Position numbers and translations under genes: made by a program. This document shows positions 8,237-15,066 of a stretch of 18,931 nt of DNA, piece by piece. Each line of letters opens with the position of its first letter. The first letter of the stretch is position 1. Under the pieces are notes generated by a model. That model was not told the origin of the DNA. It did not search any database and worked only from the letters and a program-made list of their open reading frames with translations. The stretch is from an uncultured Odoribacter sp. (GTDB lineage: Bacteria; Bacteroidota; Bacteroidia; Bacteroidales; Marinifilaceae): contig CAJJNP010000050.1 in the NCBI GenBank assembly GCA_905193145.1, positions 1 through 18,931 of the forward strand, written 5' to 3'.

Positions 8237-8267
8237 AAAATCCCATGGATGTAGACCATGGGATTTT
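8237..8267 (-). terminator. Rho-independent terminator after the GGGtGRT gene
   Basis: A perfect 12-bp inverted repeat (AAAATCCCATGG / CCATGGGATTTT) with a 7-nt loop, 25 nt past the stop of the GGGtGRT gene. On the minus strand the stem is followed by a run of five T, as in an intrinsic terminator. The T/A runs on both arms would let it act on either strand, but only minus-strand genes flank it. It separates the Fe-S scaffold operon from the permease operon. Confidence 0.85.
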
Positions 8268-8292
8268 ATTTTATGATAGAGGAATCTCTATA

Positions 8293-9306
8293 TTATTTCG
8301 CTAATGCCTGTGCTACAGATACGGCAACAGCAACCGTTGCTCCTACCATCGGGTTGTTACCCATCCCTAAGAAGCCCATCATTTCAACGTGTGCCGGCAC
8401 TGATGAAGAACCTGCAAACTGAGCGTCAGAGTGCATACGTCCCAGAGTATCGGTCATACCATATGATGCTGGACCTGCAGCCATGTTGTCCGGGTGTAAA
8501 GTACGTCCCGTACCGCCACCTGATGCTACAGAGAAGTATGGTTTGCCTGCCAATACACGCTCTTTTTTATAAGTTCCTGCAACCGGGTGCTGGAAGCGGG
8601 TTGGGTTAGTAGAGTTTCCGGTGATGGATACGTCTACATCTTCTTTCCACATAATAGCAACACCTTCGCGTACATCGTCTGCTCCATAGCAGTTAACTTT
8701 TGCACGAGGACCGTCAGAGTATGCTTTGGTGCGAACCACTTTCAGTTCGCTTGTAAAATAGTCGAATTCTGTCTGTACGTATGTAAAGCCGTTGATACGT
8801 GAAATAATCATGGCTGCGTCTTTTCCTAAACCATTCAAGATTACACGTAACGGATTTTTACGTACTTTATTTGCCATTTCTGCAATTTTGATAGCACCTT
8901 CAGCTGCTGCGAAAGATTCGTGTCCTGCCAAGAACGCAAAACACTGGGTCTCTTCACGAAGCAGACGGGCTGCCAGATTTCCGTGTCCCAAACCTACTTT
9001 ACGATCGTCAGCTACAGAACCTTTGATACAGAATGCCTGTAGGCCTTCTCCAATAGCTTCTGCTGCATCTGCTGCGTGCACACAATTTTTCTTGATAGCA
9101 ATAGCTGCACCTACTACATACGCCCATTTTGCGTTTTCAAAACAAATGTTCTGAGTTTGTTCGCACTCTAAATAAGGATCGATTCCTTTTTCTGCACAAA
9201 TAGCTTCTGCCTCTTCGATAGAAGCGATTCCATAGGAGTTCAATACTGCGTTGATCTGATTGATACGACGATCCTGACTTTCAAATTTTATTTCTCTTTT
9301 TGCCAT
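8293..9306 (-). CDS. GGGtGRT family protein (function unknown)
   Basis: 337 aa, cytosolic (no signal or membrane segment). It carries the motif that names the family, GGGTGRT at 263-269, within a Gly/Ala-rich C-terminal third that includes HPDNMAAGPASYGMTDTLGR and ends MGNNPMVGATVAVAVSVAQALAK. Seven cysteines (37, 48, 55, 75, 93, 122, 206) and conserved-looking segments KVGLGHGNLAARLL (103-116) and FLAGHESFAAAEGA (125-138) suggest a cofactor- or metal-binding protein, but this is inference; no reaction is known to me. It lies 17 nt after the Fe-S scaffold-like gene and has a strong Shine-Dalgarno, so the pair is co-transcribed and probably works on one Fe-S-related task. A terminator follows. 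Confidence 0.9.
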   Translation of the reverse strand: MAKREIKFESQDRRINQINAVLNSYGIASIEEAEAICAEKGIDPYLECEQTQNICFENAKWAYVVGAAIAIKKNCVHAADAAEAIGEGLQAFCIKGSVADDRKVGLGHGNLAARLLREETQCFAFLAGHESFAAAEGAIKIAEMANKVRKNPLRVILNGLGKDAAMIISRINGFTYVQTEFDYFTSELKVVRTKAYSDGPRAKVNCYGADDVREGVAIMWKEDVDVSITGNSTNPTRFQHPVAGTYKKERVLAGKPYFSVASGGGTGRTLHPDNMAAGPASYGMTDTLGRMHSDAQFAGSSSVPAHVEMMGFLGMGNNPMVGATVAVAVSVAQALAK

Positions 9307-9310
9307 AGTA

Positions 9311-9320
9311 TGTTCCTCCT
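9311..9320 (-). promoter_or_regulatory. Strong Shine-Dalgarno (AGGAGGAACA) for the GGGtGRT gene
   Basis: The minus strand reads AAGGAGGAAC ending 8 nt before the ATG at 9306 when counted from AGGAGG. A full match to the anti-Shine-Dalgarno is unusual next to the other genes in this window, which have AT-rich leaders, and suggests high translation of this second cistron. Confidence 0.75.
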
Positions 9321-9323
9321 TTT

Positions 9324-10016
9324 TTATTGGTGACGTGGGTCGATATATTTAGCTGCATTGGCAAAACGTCCATAGTTTGCAGTGGCTTTCTTCAGAGCCT
9401 CGTTGGCATCGGTTCCTTTTTTGATAAGATCCATCATAACACCGAGACGTACGAATTCATATCCGCATACTTCATCGTCTTCGTCAAGAGCCAGACGAGT
9501 TACATAGCCTTCTGCCAATTCCAGATAGCGAACGCCTTTTTCTTTGGTTGAGAACATGGTTCCCACCTGACTGCGGAGACCTTTTCCTAAGTCTTCCAAG
9601 CCGGCGCCGATAACCAGACCGCCTTCTGAGAATGCGCTTTGTGAACGTCCGTAAACAATCTGCAGGAACAATTCACGCATAGCAGTGTTGATGGCGTCAC
9701 ATACCAAGTCTGTATTTAATGCTTCCAAAATAGTTTTTCCCGGTAAGATTTCTGCAGCCATGGCAGCTGAGTGAGTCATACCTGAACATCCGATAGTTTC
9801 AACCAATGCCTCTTCAATTACACCCTCTTTAATGTTAAGAGTCAGTTTGCAGGCACCTTGCTGCGGAGCACACCAACCGATTCCGTGGGTTAAACCTGAA
9901 ATGTCTTTAATTTCTTTTGCCTTTACCCATTTGCCTTCTTCTGGAATGGGGGCCGGTCCATGGTTCGGACCTTTCTTGACAACACACATGTGTTGCACTT
10001 CCTGTGAATAAACCAT
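9324..10016 (-). CDS. IscU/NifU-like iron-sulfur cluster scaffold protein with C-terminal extension
   Basis: 230 aa, cytosolic. Residues about 38-118 follow the IscU/NifU N-terminal scaffold fold. GWCAPQQGACKLTLNIKEG at 48-65 corresponds to the first Cys region and first strands. LVETIGCSGMTHSAAMAAEIL at 71-91 corresponds to the GCG-A-ASS region with the second ligand Cys77. GKTILEALNTDLVCDAI at 93-109 places Cys106 near the third ligand, with a shortened loop (my alignment by eye). Known IscU/NifU proteins hold a transient [2Fe-2S] cluster for transfer. The C-terminal half, about 110 residues (QSAFSEGGLVIGAGLEDLGKG onward), is absent from plain IscU and probably specific to this subfamily, which travels with GGGtGRT proteins. 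First gene of the pair; a TACCTTTG box lies 47 nt upstream. Confidence 0.85.
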   Translation of the reverse strand: MVYSQEVQHMCVVKKGPNHGPAPIPEEGKWVKAKEIKDISGLTHGIGWCAPQQGACKLTLNIKEGVIEEALVETIGCSGMTHSAAMAAEILPGKTILEALNTDLVCDAINTAMRELFLQIVYGRSQSAFSEGGLVIGAGLEDLGKGLRSQVGTMFSTKEKGVRYLELAEGYVTRLALDEDDEVCGYEFVRLGVMMDLIKKGTDANEALKKATANYGRFANAAKYIDPRHQ

Positions 10017-10063
10017 TTCTTTAGTTTTTATAGATTAATATGTTATCTCTTGCTTAATCATTG

Positions 10064-10071
10064 CAAAGGTA
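10064..10071 (-). promoter_or_regulatory. -7 box (TACCTTTG) for the Fe-S scaffold operon
   Basis: The minus strand reads TACCTTTG, a match to TAnnTTTG, 47 nt before the ATG at 10016. The upstream sequence is T-rich but has no exact TTTG at 19-21 nt. It sits in the divergent region shared with the alkaline phosphatase gene. Confidence 0.5.
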
Positions 10072-10182
10072 AGTTTTTTGCCGGAATAAAAAAGATTATA
10101 GACAAGTAATTATTACGCATACGTTGGCAGGACGGATGTGTAATGAGTCTTCTTATGTAATCGTAATGCAACAATTCTTCTT

Positions 10183-10190
10183 TATCTTTG
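10183..10190 (+). promoter_or_regulatory. -7 box (TATCTTTG) for the alkaline phosphatase gene
   Basis: TATCTTTG matches TAnnTTTG and ends 20 nt before the ATG at 10211. Its position inside the possible upstream extension of the reading frame argues that translation starts at 10211 and not at an earlier ATG (10124). No exact -33 TTTG is seen, and no Pho-box-like repeat was recognised. Confidence 0.55.
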
Positions 10191-10210
10191 CATCACTAAT
10201 TTATTTTGTC

Positions 10211-11626
10211 ATGAAAAAGATTGTTTATTGTTTTTTGGCAATAAGTGTTGTGATTTTCTTGTTGCCTCAGTGTCAGCAGCAGCATAAGCCTGAAGTTGCG
10301 AAATATGTGTTTTATTTCATTGGCGACGGGATGGGGGTGAATCAGGTGAATGGTACAGAAATGTATATGGCGGAATTGGAAGGACGAATCGGGGCGAAAT
10401 CTTTGAATTTTACTCAATTCCCGGTAGTTTCAATGGCAACGACTTTTTCAAGATATAATGCTGTAACTTGTTCTGCAGCGGCTGGAACAGCATTGGCAGC
10501 AGGGGAGAAGACCCAAAATGGAGTTGTAGGTTTGGATAGCTTGAAAGAGACCCCGTTGTTTAGTGTGGCTGTGAAGGCTCAGGAATTGGGGAAAAAGGTC
10601 GGTATAACTACCAGTGTCAGTATTGACCATGCTACGCCTGCCTCTTTTTATGCACACCAGCCCAAACGCAGTATGTATTATGAGATAGCAACAGACTTAC
10701 CCAAAACCGGATTTGATTTTTATGCCGGTTCCGGTTTTTTAAGGCCGGAAGGCAGAGCCGGACAGATGGGGATTTTTGATTTGTTGAGGGATTCCGGTTA
10801 TGTTGTGGCTAAAGGGGTAGAGGAATTGCAGGCATTATCTGCTAGTGCTGCAAAAGCTGTGTTATTGCAGAAAAAAGGGACTGCTGAAGCTTTACCTTAT
10901 GCAATAGATGCTAAAGCTGATGACTTGACATTGGAGCAGATTACAGATTGTGCTATCCGTTTCCTTGAAAAGGATGCGGATAACGGCTTTTTTCTGATGG
11001 TCGAAGGAGGAAAAATAGATTTTGCCTGTCACAATAATGATGCGGCTACAACTTTTCGTGAGGTGATGGATTTTGAGAAAGCAATACAAAAGGCTCTTGA
11101 TTTTTATGAAAAGCATCCGGATGAGACGTTGATTGTTGTGACTGCCGACCATGAAACCGGAGGCATCGTATTGGGCAAGGGACGCTATGAGTTGAATCTT
11201 GGCGTTTTAAAATATCAGAAAGCATCTGAAGAATGCGTGACAGAGCAGGTGAAGCAGTTGCGTAGAGAAAAAAATAATAAAGTAGCCTGGGAAGATGTGC
11301 AGGATTTATTGAAAAAGAACTTTGGTTTTTGGGATTCTGTCGGCTTGACAGAACGTCAGGAAGAGGTGTTGAAAGAAACCTATAAGGAAACATTCAGAGG
11401 CGGTAAAGTAAAAATGGAAAAGAGTCTTTATGCTTCTAATGAACCGATTGTGGTGAAGGCCGTAAAAATATTGAATGATATAGCGATGGTCGGTTGGACG
11501 AGTGGCGGTCATTCTGCAGGATATGTTCCCGTGTATGCCATAGGTGCCGGTGCCGGCTATTTTAGCGGGAAATTGGATAATACGGATATTCCGAAGCAAA
11601 TAGAAAAAGCAATGAAAGGAAATTGA
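10211..11626 (+). CDS. Alkaline phosphatase (lipoprotein)
   Basis: 471 aa from the ATG at 10211, chosen because it starts a lipoprotein signal (MKKIVYCFLAISVVIFLLPQC, Cys21; Gln at -1 is unusual). Alkaline phosphatase family residues are all in place: metal-binding Asp39 in FIGDGMG; nucleophile Ser88 in TCSAAAGTALAAG; Glu265, Asp270 and His274 in EGGKIDFACHNNDAA; Asp313-His314 in TADHETGG; and His434 in TSGGHSAG. The reaction is hydrolysis of phosphate monoesters, giving inorganic phosphate, in the periplasm or outer-membrane periplasmic face (the Cys is followed by QQQHKPE, not an acidic surface signal). Length is normal for the family. The next gene begins within 11 nt, so the two are likely co-transcribed. 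Substrate preference cannot be told. Confidence 0.93.
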   Translation: MKKIVYCFLAISVVIFLLPQCQQQHKPEVAKYVFYFIGDGMGVNQVNGTEMYMAELEGRIGAKSLNFTQFPVVSMATTFSRYNAVTCSAAAGTALAAGEKTQNGVVGLDSLKETPLFSVAVKAQELGKKVGITTSVSIDHATPASFYAHQPKRSMYYEIATDLPKTGFDFYAGSGFLRPEGRAGQMGIFDLLRDSGYVVAKGVEELQALSASAAKAVLLQKKGTAEALPYAIDAKADDLTLEQITDCAIRFLEKDADNGFFLMVEGGKIDFACHNNDAATTFREVMDFEKAIQKALDFYEKHPDETLIVVTADHETGGIVLGKGRYELNLGVLKYQKASEECVTEQVKQLRREKNNKVAWEDVQDLLKKNFGFWDSVGLTERQEEVLKETYKETFRGGKVKMEKSLYASNEPIVVKAVKILNDIAMVGWTSGGHSAGYVPVYAIGAGAGYFSGKLDNTDIPKQIEKAMKGN

Positions 11627-11637
11627 TAGTTGAAGAC

Positions 11638-12465
11638 ATGGAGATAGAGAGTATACATGCAGCCTATTTTAGTCCGACGCATACTACACGGCGCTTGGTA
11701 TCACATTTGGCTGCTGCTTTGGCCGGGATTTTAAAGGTGGAATGCGTCGAGAATGATTTCACTCTTCCAGCCCGAAGAATAGAGGCTATGCAGGGGAGAA
11801 AAGGAGAATTATGGGTGGTCGGATTGCCGGTGTATGCAGGTCGGTTACCGAATCTGTTATTGAAATATTTGGACACTTGGCAAGGGCATGGCGCTTTGGC
11901 TCTGCCGGTAGTATCCTATGGAAATAGGTCGTATGGGAATGCTTTGCTTGAACTGCATGATTTGTTGCTGCATCACGGATTTACTCCCATGGGTGGTGCT
12001 GCTTTTGTCGGTCAGCACTCATTTGCTTGTGCATTGGCTGCCGGTCGTCCCAATGCTTCCGATTTAGCCGTGGCTGCCGGTTTTGCTGCTGATATTGCCG
12101 GCCGTGTGCAAAATTATTTGGCGAGCGGAGAGTTGCCGGAGCTGCATATAAAGGGGCAGGGGGCCCCGGACTATGGAGGTTATTACCAGCCTCTCGGAGA
12201 AGATGGAAAGCCGGCTCGTTTCCTGAAAGCCAAGCCCGAAACAACGGATGATTGTAACGCTTGTGGACGTTGCGCCATTGTCTGTCCTATGGGGTCTATC
12301 GATGTGGAACATCCGTCACAAGTGATAGGTGTCTGTATCAAATGTAATGCATGTATTCATGTTTGTCCGCAAAAAGCCAAGATTTTTACAGATGAGGCCT
12401 ATTTGAGCCATGTGCGTTTTTTGACCGGTCACTATATGGCACCTGCTGCGATTGAGTCGTTTTAA
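11638..12465 (+). CDS. EFR1-type flavodoxin/ferredoxin protein
   Basis: 275 aa from the ATG at 11638. The N-terminal 180 residues resemble a flavodoxin fold: AAYFSPTHTTRRL near the start is the phosphate-binding loop of FMN, followed by GELWVVGLPVYAGRLP and ALPVVSYGNRSYGNALLELHDLL. The C-terminal domain binds two [4Fe-4S] clusters through Cys206, 209, 212, 216 (CNACGRCAIVCP) and Cys233, 236, 239, 243 (CIKCNACIHVCP). Such proteins carry electrons between cytosolic redox partners; the partner is unknown. An in-frame TTG at 11623 overlaps the phosphatase stop and would add five residues; ATG is preferred. The 3' end overlaps the opposite SDR gene by 4 nt. Confidence 0.9.
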   Translation: MEIESIHAAYFSPTHTTRRLVSHLAAALAGILKVECVENDFTLPARRIEAMQGRKGELWVVGLPVYAGRLPNLLLKYLDTWQGHGALALPVVSYGNRSYGNALLELHDLLLHHGFTPMGGAAFVGQHSFACALAAGRPNASDLAVAAGFAADIAGRVQNYLASGELPELHIKGQGAPDYGGYYQPLGEDGKPARFLKAKPETTDDCNACGRCAIVCPMGSIDVEHPSQVIGVCIKCNACIHVCPQKAKIFTDEAYLSHVRFLTGHYMAPAAIESF

Positions 12466-13199
12466 AACTTTTCCCAAAAAGGAATCAGTTTCCATAAAAG
12501 TGCAATCCACCGCCATCTGCCCGGAAGAATTACGCTGCGTTTTTTCTTTTCAATGGCATTGTAAATAAGCCGGCTGCCTTTTTCCAGACTGACCATGAAC
12601 GGATATTTTCGGTGCAGGAGTTCTGTGTCAATAAATCCTGGCTTGATAGTAGTGAAACGGATATTTTCTTTGTTCCGGTGCGCCATAGCTGCCAATGCTG
12701 AGGTATAATGTATTTTGTAGCGTTTGGTGGCACTGTATGCCGGTGCCTGTCGTAAAGGGCGTATTCCGGCAACGGAGGCTATGGTGACAAAATGTCCGCC
12801 GCCTGTTTTGCGGAAATAGTTGTAGGCATATATGATGATTCTGGTGAAACCGACTACGTTCGTATGTACTGCCGGCATTTCTGTCTCCGGATGTAGTGCG
12901 GGACCTTCGTTATGGCTTCCGGTTCCGGAACAATAAATGATAAGATCTGCTCCTCCCATTTCATCTAAGAGTTCTTGCATGATTGTTGTGCATTCTTCTG
13001 TACATACATCCATGTGGCGATACCTGACTCTTGTAGGATGTAAATCATATATTTCTTTCAGTTTTTCAGTGCGTCTCCCGGCTATGCCGACAATGTTTGT
13101 AGTATTATTCTTTAGGTACATCATGGCTAATGCCTTGCCGATTCCGGAGGTTGCTCCTATGATTAGAATTTTTTTGGAAAATGGAGTATTGGGTTTCAT
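12462..13199 (-). CDS. Short-chain dehydrogenase/reductase (SDR)
   Basis: 245 aa, classical SDR length. Rossmann cofactor motif GATSGIG at 15-21; GRRTEKL at 41-47, where the Arg residues after the second strand favour NADP(H) (inference); MDV at 63-65; IYCSGTG at 88-94, the NNAG-like position; Asn114 in the helix-4 position; catalytic Ser142 (TIASVAG), Tyr155 and Lys159 (YSATK); and KPGFIDTEL at 186-194. The C-terminus (RWRWIALLWKLIPFW) is hydrophobic and aromatic, so the protein may touch the membrane. It oxidises or reduces an alcohol/ketone; substrate unknown. Single gene, convergent with the EFR1 gene and divergent from the acidic lipoprotein gene. Confidence 0.92.
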   Translation of the reverse strand: MKPNTPFSKKILIIGATSGIGKALAMMYLKNNTTNIVGIAGRRTEKLKEIYDLHPTRVRYRHMDVCTEECTTIMQELLDEMGGADLIIYCSGTGSHNEGPALHPETEMPAVHTNVVGFTRIIIYAYNYFRKTGGGHFVTIASVAGIRPLRQAPAYSATKRYKIHYTSALAAMAHRNKENIRFTTIKPGFIDTELLHRKYPFMVSLEKGSRLIYNAIEKKKRSVILPGRWRWIALLWKLIPFWEKF

Positions 13200-13228
13200 G
13201 TATTGGTTGCGATTGGTTTGTACTGATG

Positions 13229-13236
13229 CAAATGTA
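13229..13236 (-). promoter_or_regulatory. -7 box (TACATTTG) for the SDR gene
   Basis: The minus strand reads TACATTTG, matching TAnnTTTG, 29 nt before the ATG at 13199. No exact -33 element is visible. It lies 22 bp from the opposite-facing box of the acidic lipoprotein gene. Confidence 0.5.
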
Positions 13237-13258
13237 GTGATTTTCCATTTTTTATCTG

Positions 13259-13266
13259 TATTTTTG
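13259..13266 (+). promoter_or_regulatory. -7 box (TATTTTTG) for the acidic lipoprotein gene
   Basis: TATTTTTG matches TAnnTTTG and ends 18 nt before the ATG at 13285. The upstream DNA is T-rich with no exact TTTG at 19-21 nt. Its position supports a start at 13285 over any earlier in-frame ATG. Confidence 0.5.
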
Positions 13267-13284
13267 TCACTTTATAAAAAGTGC

Positions 13285-13884
13285 ATGATGTTGAAGACGT
13301 TGAAGATTTTATTGCTGCTTTTCTGTGGATTCTCTATGTTTTCTTGCAGTGAATCAAAAGATTACGAAGGGGTGTTTCGTGAAGGTTCTTGGTATGTCTA
13401 TGATATAGAATATCATTATGAATTTCGTATTCCTTTTGCGACGTTGGAGTTGGAAGAGTTGGTACGTAGCCTTTTGGAAGAAGAGAAACTGCTTTTCTTG
13501 CCTGGGGATGAATTAGTGTTTTATAAAAGGCATATTGATGTGAAATATCCGGGAATGGAGACGTTCTCGTATGATTTTTATTATTGGGGAGACTACATTC
13601 GGGTAGGTAGCTTTAATTCTTTTTTCTATAATTTGTTGCCGCAGGGAGATTCTGAACAATTGGATTTAGTGTTTGATAAATATTCTCTGATTGCGTTGAT
13701 AGAAGATTTTTGCGAAGAGGATGATCGTTATGACTATTTGCTGGATGACTTAGAGAACCTGCGCCGGAATTTTTATATTACATATCATCTCCAGCGCAGT
13801 ATTCCTGAAGATTTTGAACCGGAAGAAGATGATTTTATTTCTTCAAGGGCAAAATTTCTATCCAATATCCGTCCGGATCGTTGA
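13285..13884 (+). CDS. Small acidic lipoprotein, function unknown
   Basis: 199 aa from the ATG at 13285 (a second ATG follows directly at 13288). Lipoprotein signal MMLKTLKILLLLFCGFSMFSC with Cys21, followed by S-E-S-K-D. The mature protein is rich in Asp, Glu and aromatic residues: GSWYVYDIEYHYEFRI, LELEELVRSLLEEEKLLFL, FYKRHIDVKYPG, YDFYYWGDYIRVG and a run of acidic residues near FCEEDDRYDYLLDDLE. The alternating aromatic strands recall lipocalin-like or DUF beta-sandwich lipoproteins of Bacteroidota, but I recognise no family. The final 16 or so codons overlap the opposite VOC gene by 50 nt, so the extreme C-terminus (SSRAKFLSNIRPDR) is constrained by, or borrowed from, that gene. Confidence 0.75.
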   Translation: MMLKTLKILLLLFCGFSMFSCSESKDYEGVFREGSWYVYDIEYHYEFRIPFATLELEELVRSLLEEEKLLFLPGDELVFYKRHIDVKYPGMETFSYDFYYWGDYIRVGSFNSFFYNLLPQGDSEQLDLVFDKYSLIALIEDFCEEDDRYDYLLDDLENLRRNFYITYHLQRSIPEDFEPEEDDFISSRAKFLSNIRPDR

Positions 13885-14215
13885 TGAAATATAACCCCAT
13901 GTCGGTGTTTTCATAGCAGATGCATCCCATTTCGCGGTGGTATTCCCGTATTTTATCATAGTCTCCGGCCACTCTCATGCAAAGATGGAATTCTTCGTCA
14001 CCTAAATTGTACGGTTCAGTCCGGTCACGCAACCAGGTTAGCTCTAAAGAGAAGCCTGTCTCTTCCTCTCCCATATACACTAAAATAAAAGAGCCGTCAG
14101 CTGCTGTTTTACGTTTCACTTCCTTTAAGCCAAGGGCTTGTTCGTAGAACCGTATACTTTTGTCCAAGTCTAAAACATTAAAATTAAAATGGTCGAATTT
14201 TGCTTTGATGTTCAT
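13835..14215 (-). CDS. GloA-like VOC family protein (putative lactoylglutathione lyase-type)
   Basis: 126 aa, one vicinal-oxygen-chelate domain made of two beta-alpha-beta-beta-beta units. The four metal-ligand positions of glyoxalase I are present: His9 (KFDHFNF), Glu58 (FSLELTW), His77 (EEFHLCM) and Glu120 (GYWIEIL). FYEQALGLKEV at 23-33, ELTWLRDRTEPYNLGDEEFH at 58-77 and NDPDGYWIEI at 112-121 follow the GloA pattern closely. Glyoxalase I isomerises the methylglyoxal-thiol adduct; since Bacteroidota often lack glutathione, the natural thiol or substrate is uncertain. It lies 24 nt after the MBL-fold gene, likely one operon. Its 3' end overlaps the acidic lipoprotein gene. Confidence 0.88.
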   Translation of the reverse strand: MNIKAKFDHFNFNVLDLDKSIRFYEQALGLKEVKRKTAADGSFILVYMGEEETGFSLELTWLRDRTEPYNLGDEEFHLCMRVAGDYDKIREYHREMGCICYENTDMGLYFINDPDGYWIEILPLKK

Positions 14216-14239
14216 GTCTTTTATATTTATTGTTGTGTT

Positions 14240-14944
14240 TTATTGCAGATTATTGCTCTCTGGAATACTGATAAATTGCCCTCCTGTGGCTTCGATGAAC
14301 GGGCGGAAAGCATTGGCTTTGTCGTATTGATCCCAGCAATGCATGGGTACAAACCGATGTACCTTGATTTTTTTTATAAACTCTTTGGCCCCCCTCATGT
14401 AATCTTTGCCTAGACGTGGATCTACAGGAAACATGGCAAGATCGATATGGTCGGTAGCTTTAGCAAGGGTATCGAGTTCCTGATGCCAGGCTTTTTCTGC
14501 CAGACAGACTTCTTCGGGTGTTGATTCTTCTTCCCAATGCCAGTTGTTGAGATCTCCGGCGTGGAATATACGTTCTCCTTCGGCATCAATTAGAAAAGAC
14601 ACTCCTACATCTGTTGAGCCGAAGGCTTGTACCGTTAATTCTTCATCTTGCCACATTTCTCCTTTTTTTAAGAAAACAGCATTTACTGTGCTATGGCGTA
14701 GTTTACGTTTTATGTCGTAAGAAAGGATATACTGTATATCTGGTCGCTCATTTTGCCATTCGAGAATTTCAGGGTTAAAATGGTCGGGATGTACATGTGA
14801 GGCAAGAATATATAATTTACCGGGAAATTGTAAAAAGTGTTCATGGACATATCGTTGAGGGGTGTCCATATAATAGTCAATCAATAAGGCAAAGTTCATG
14901 CCTTTAATGACAAATCCGCTGTGATAAATATATTGCAGTATCAT
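14240..14944 (-). CDS. MBL-fold metallo-hydrolase
   Basis: 234 aa, cytosolic. The start MILQYIYHSGFVIKG is the usual first strand-turn-strand of short MBL-fold proteins. Metal ligands: H50-V-H52-P-D54-H55 (ASHVHPDHF), His128 and Asp131 in IFHAGDLNNWHW, and His202 in FVPMHCW. This is a complete two-metal MBL set. It is short and lacks the C-terminal domain of glyoxalase II, so it is not GloB; it is nearer the UlaG-like or general hydrolase members. Substrate unknown. Upstream gene of a pair with the GloA-like protein, which would fit a detoxification role (inference). A TAGTTTTG box lies just 4 nt before the ATG. Confidence 0.88.
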   Translation of the reverse strand: MILQYIYHSGFVIKGMNFALLIDYYMDTPQRYVHEHFLQFPGKLYILASHVHPDHFNPEILEWQNERPDIQYILSYDIKRKLRHSTVNAVFLKKGEMWQDEELTVQAFGSTDVGVSFLIDAEGERIFHAGDLNNWHWEEESTPEEVCLAEKAWHQELDTLAKATDHIDLAMFPVDPRLGKDYMRGAKEFIKKIKVHRFVPMHCWDQYDKANAFRPFIEATGGQFISIPESNNLQ

Positions 14945-14948
14945 ATTA

Positions 14949-14956
14949 CAAAACTA
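14949..14956 (-). promoter_or_regulatory. -7 box (TAGTTTTG) immediately before the MBL-fold gene
   Basis: The minus strand reads TAGTTTTG, a TAnnTTTG match, ending 4 nt before the ATG at 14944. If it is the promoter, the mRNA would be leaderless or nearly so, as the protein start is well supported by the fold. No -33 TTTG is seen at the right distance. Confidence 0.35.
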
Positions 14957-15066
14957 ATAAATATTTGGTTACCCTTTTGCGGGCTTGAATAAAAAATATT
15001 TTTGGTTGGCAGATCGTATTATCTTCTCTCGCTTTGCGATAACTTATTTTCAACATAAAACTATAT

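Noticed and set aside
10124..10210. Earlier start for the alkaline phosphatase
   Set aside because: It would put 29 residues in front of a proper lipoprotein signal, and the -7 box lies within that stretch.
12937..13284. Upstream extension of the acidic lipoprotein frame
   Set aside because: It runs antisense through the conserved SDR gene; a lipoprotein signal and a -7 box both point to a start at 13285.
14240..14944. MBL-fold protein as glyoxalase II (GloB)
   Set aside because: Only 234 aa, lacks the glyoxalase II C-terminal domain, and the metal motif context (SHVHPDHF) fits other MBL groups better.
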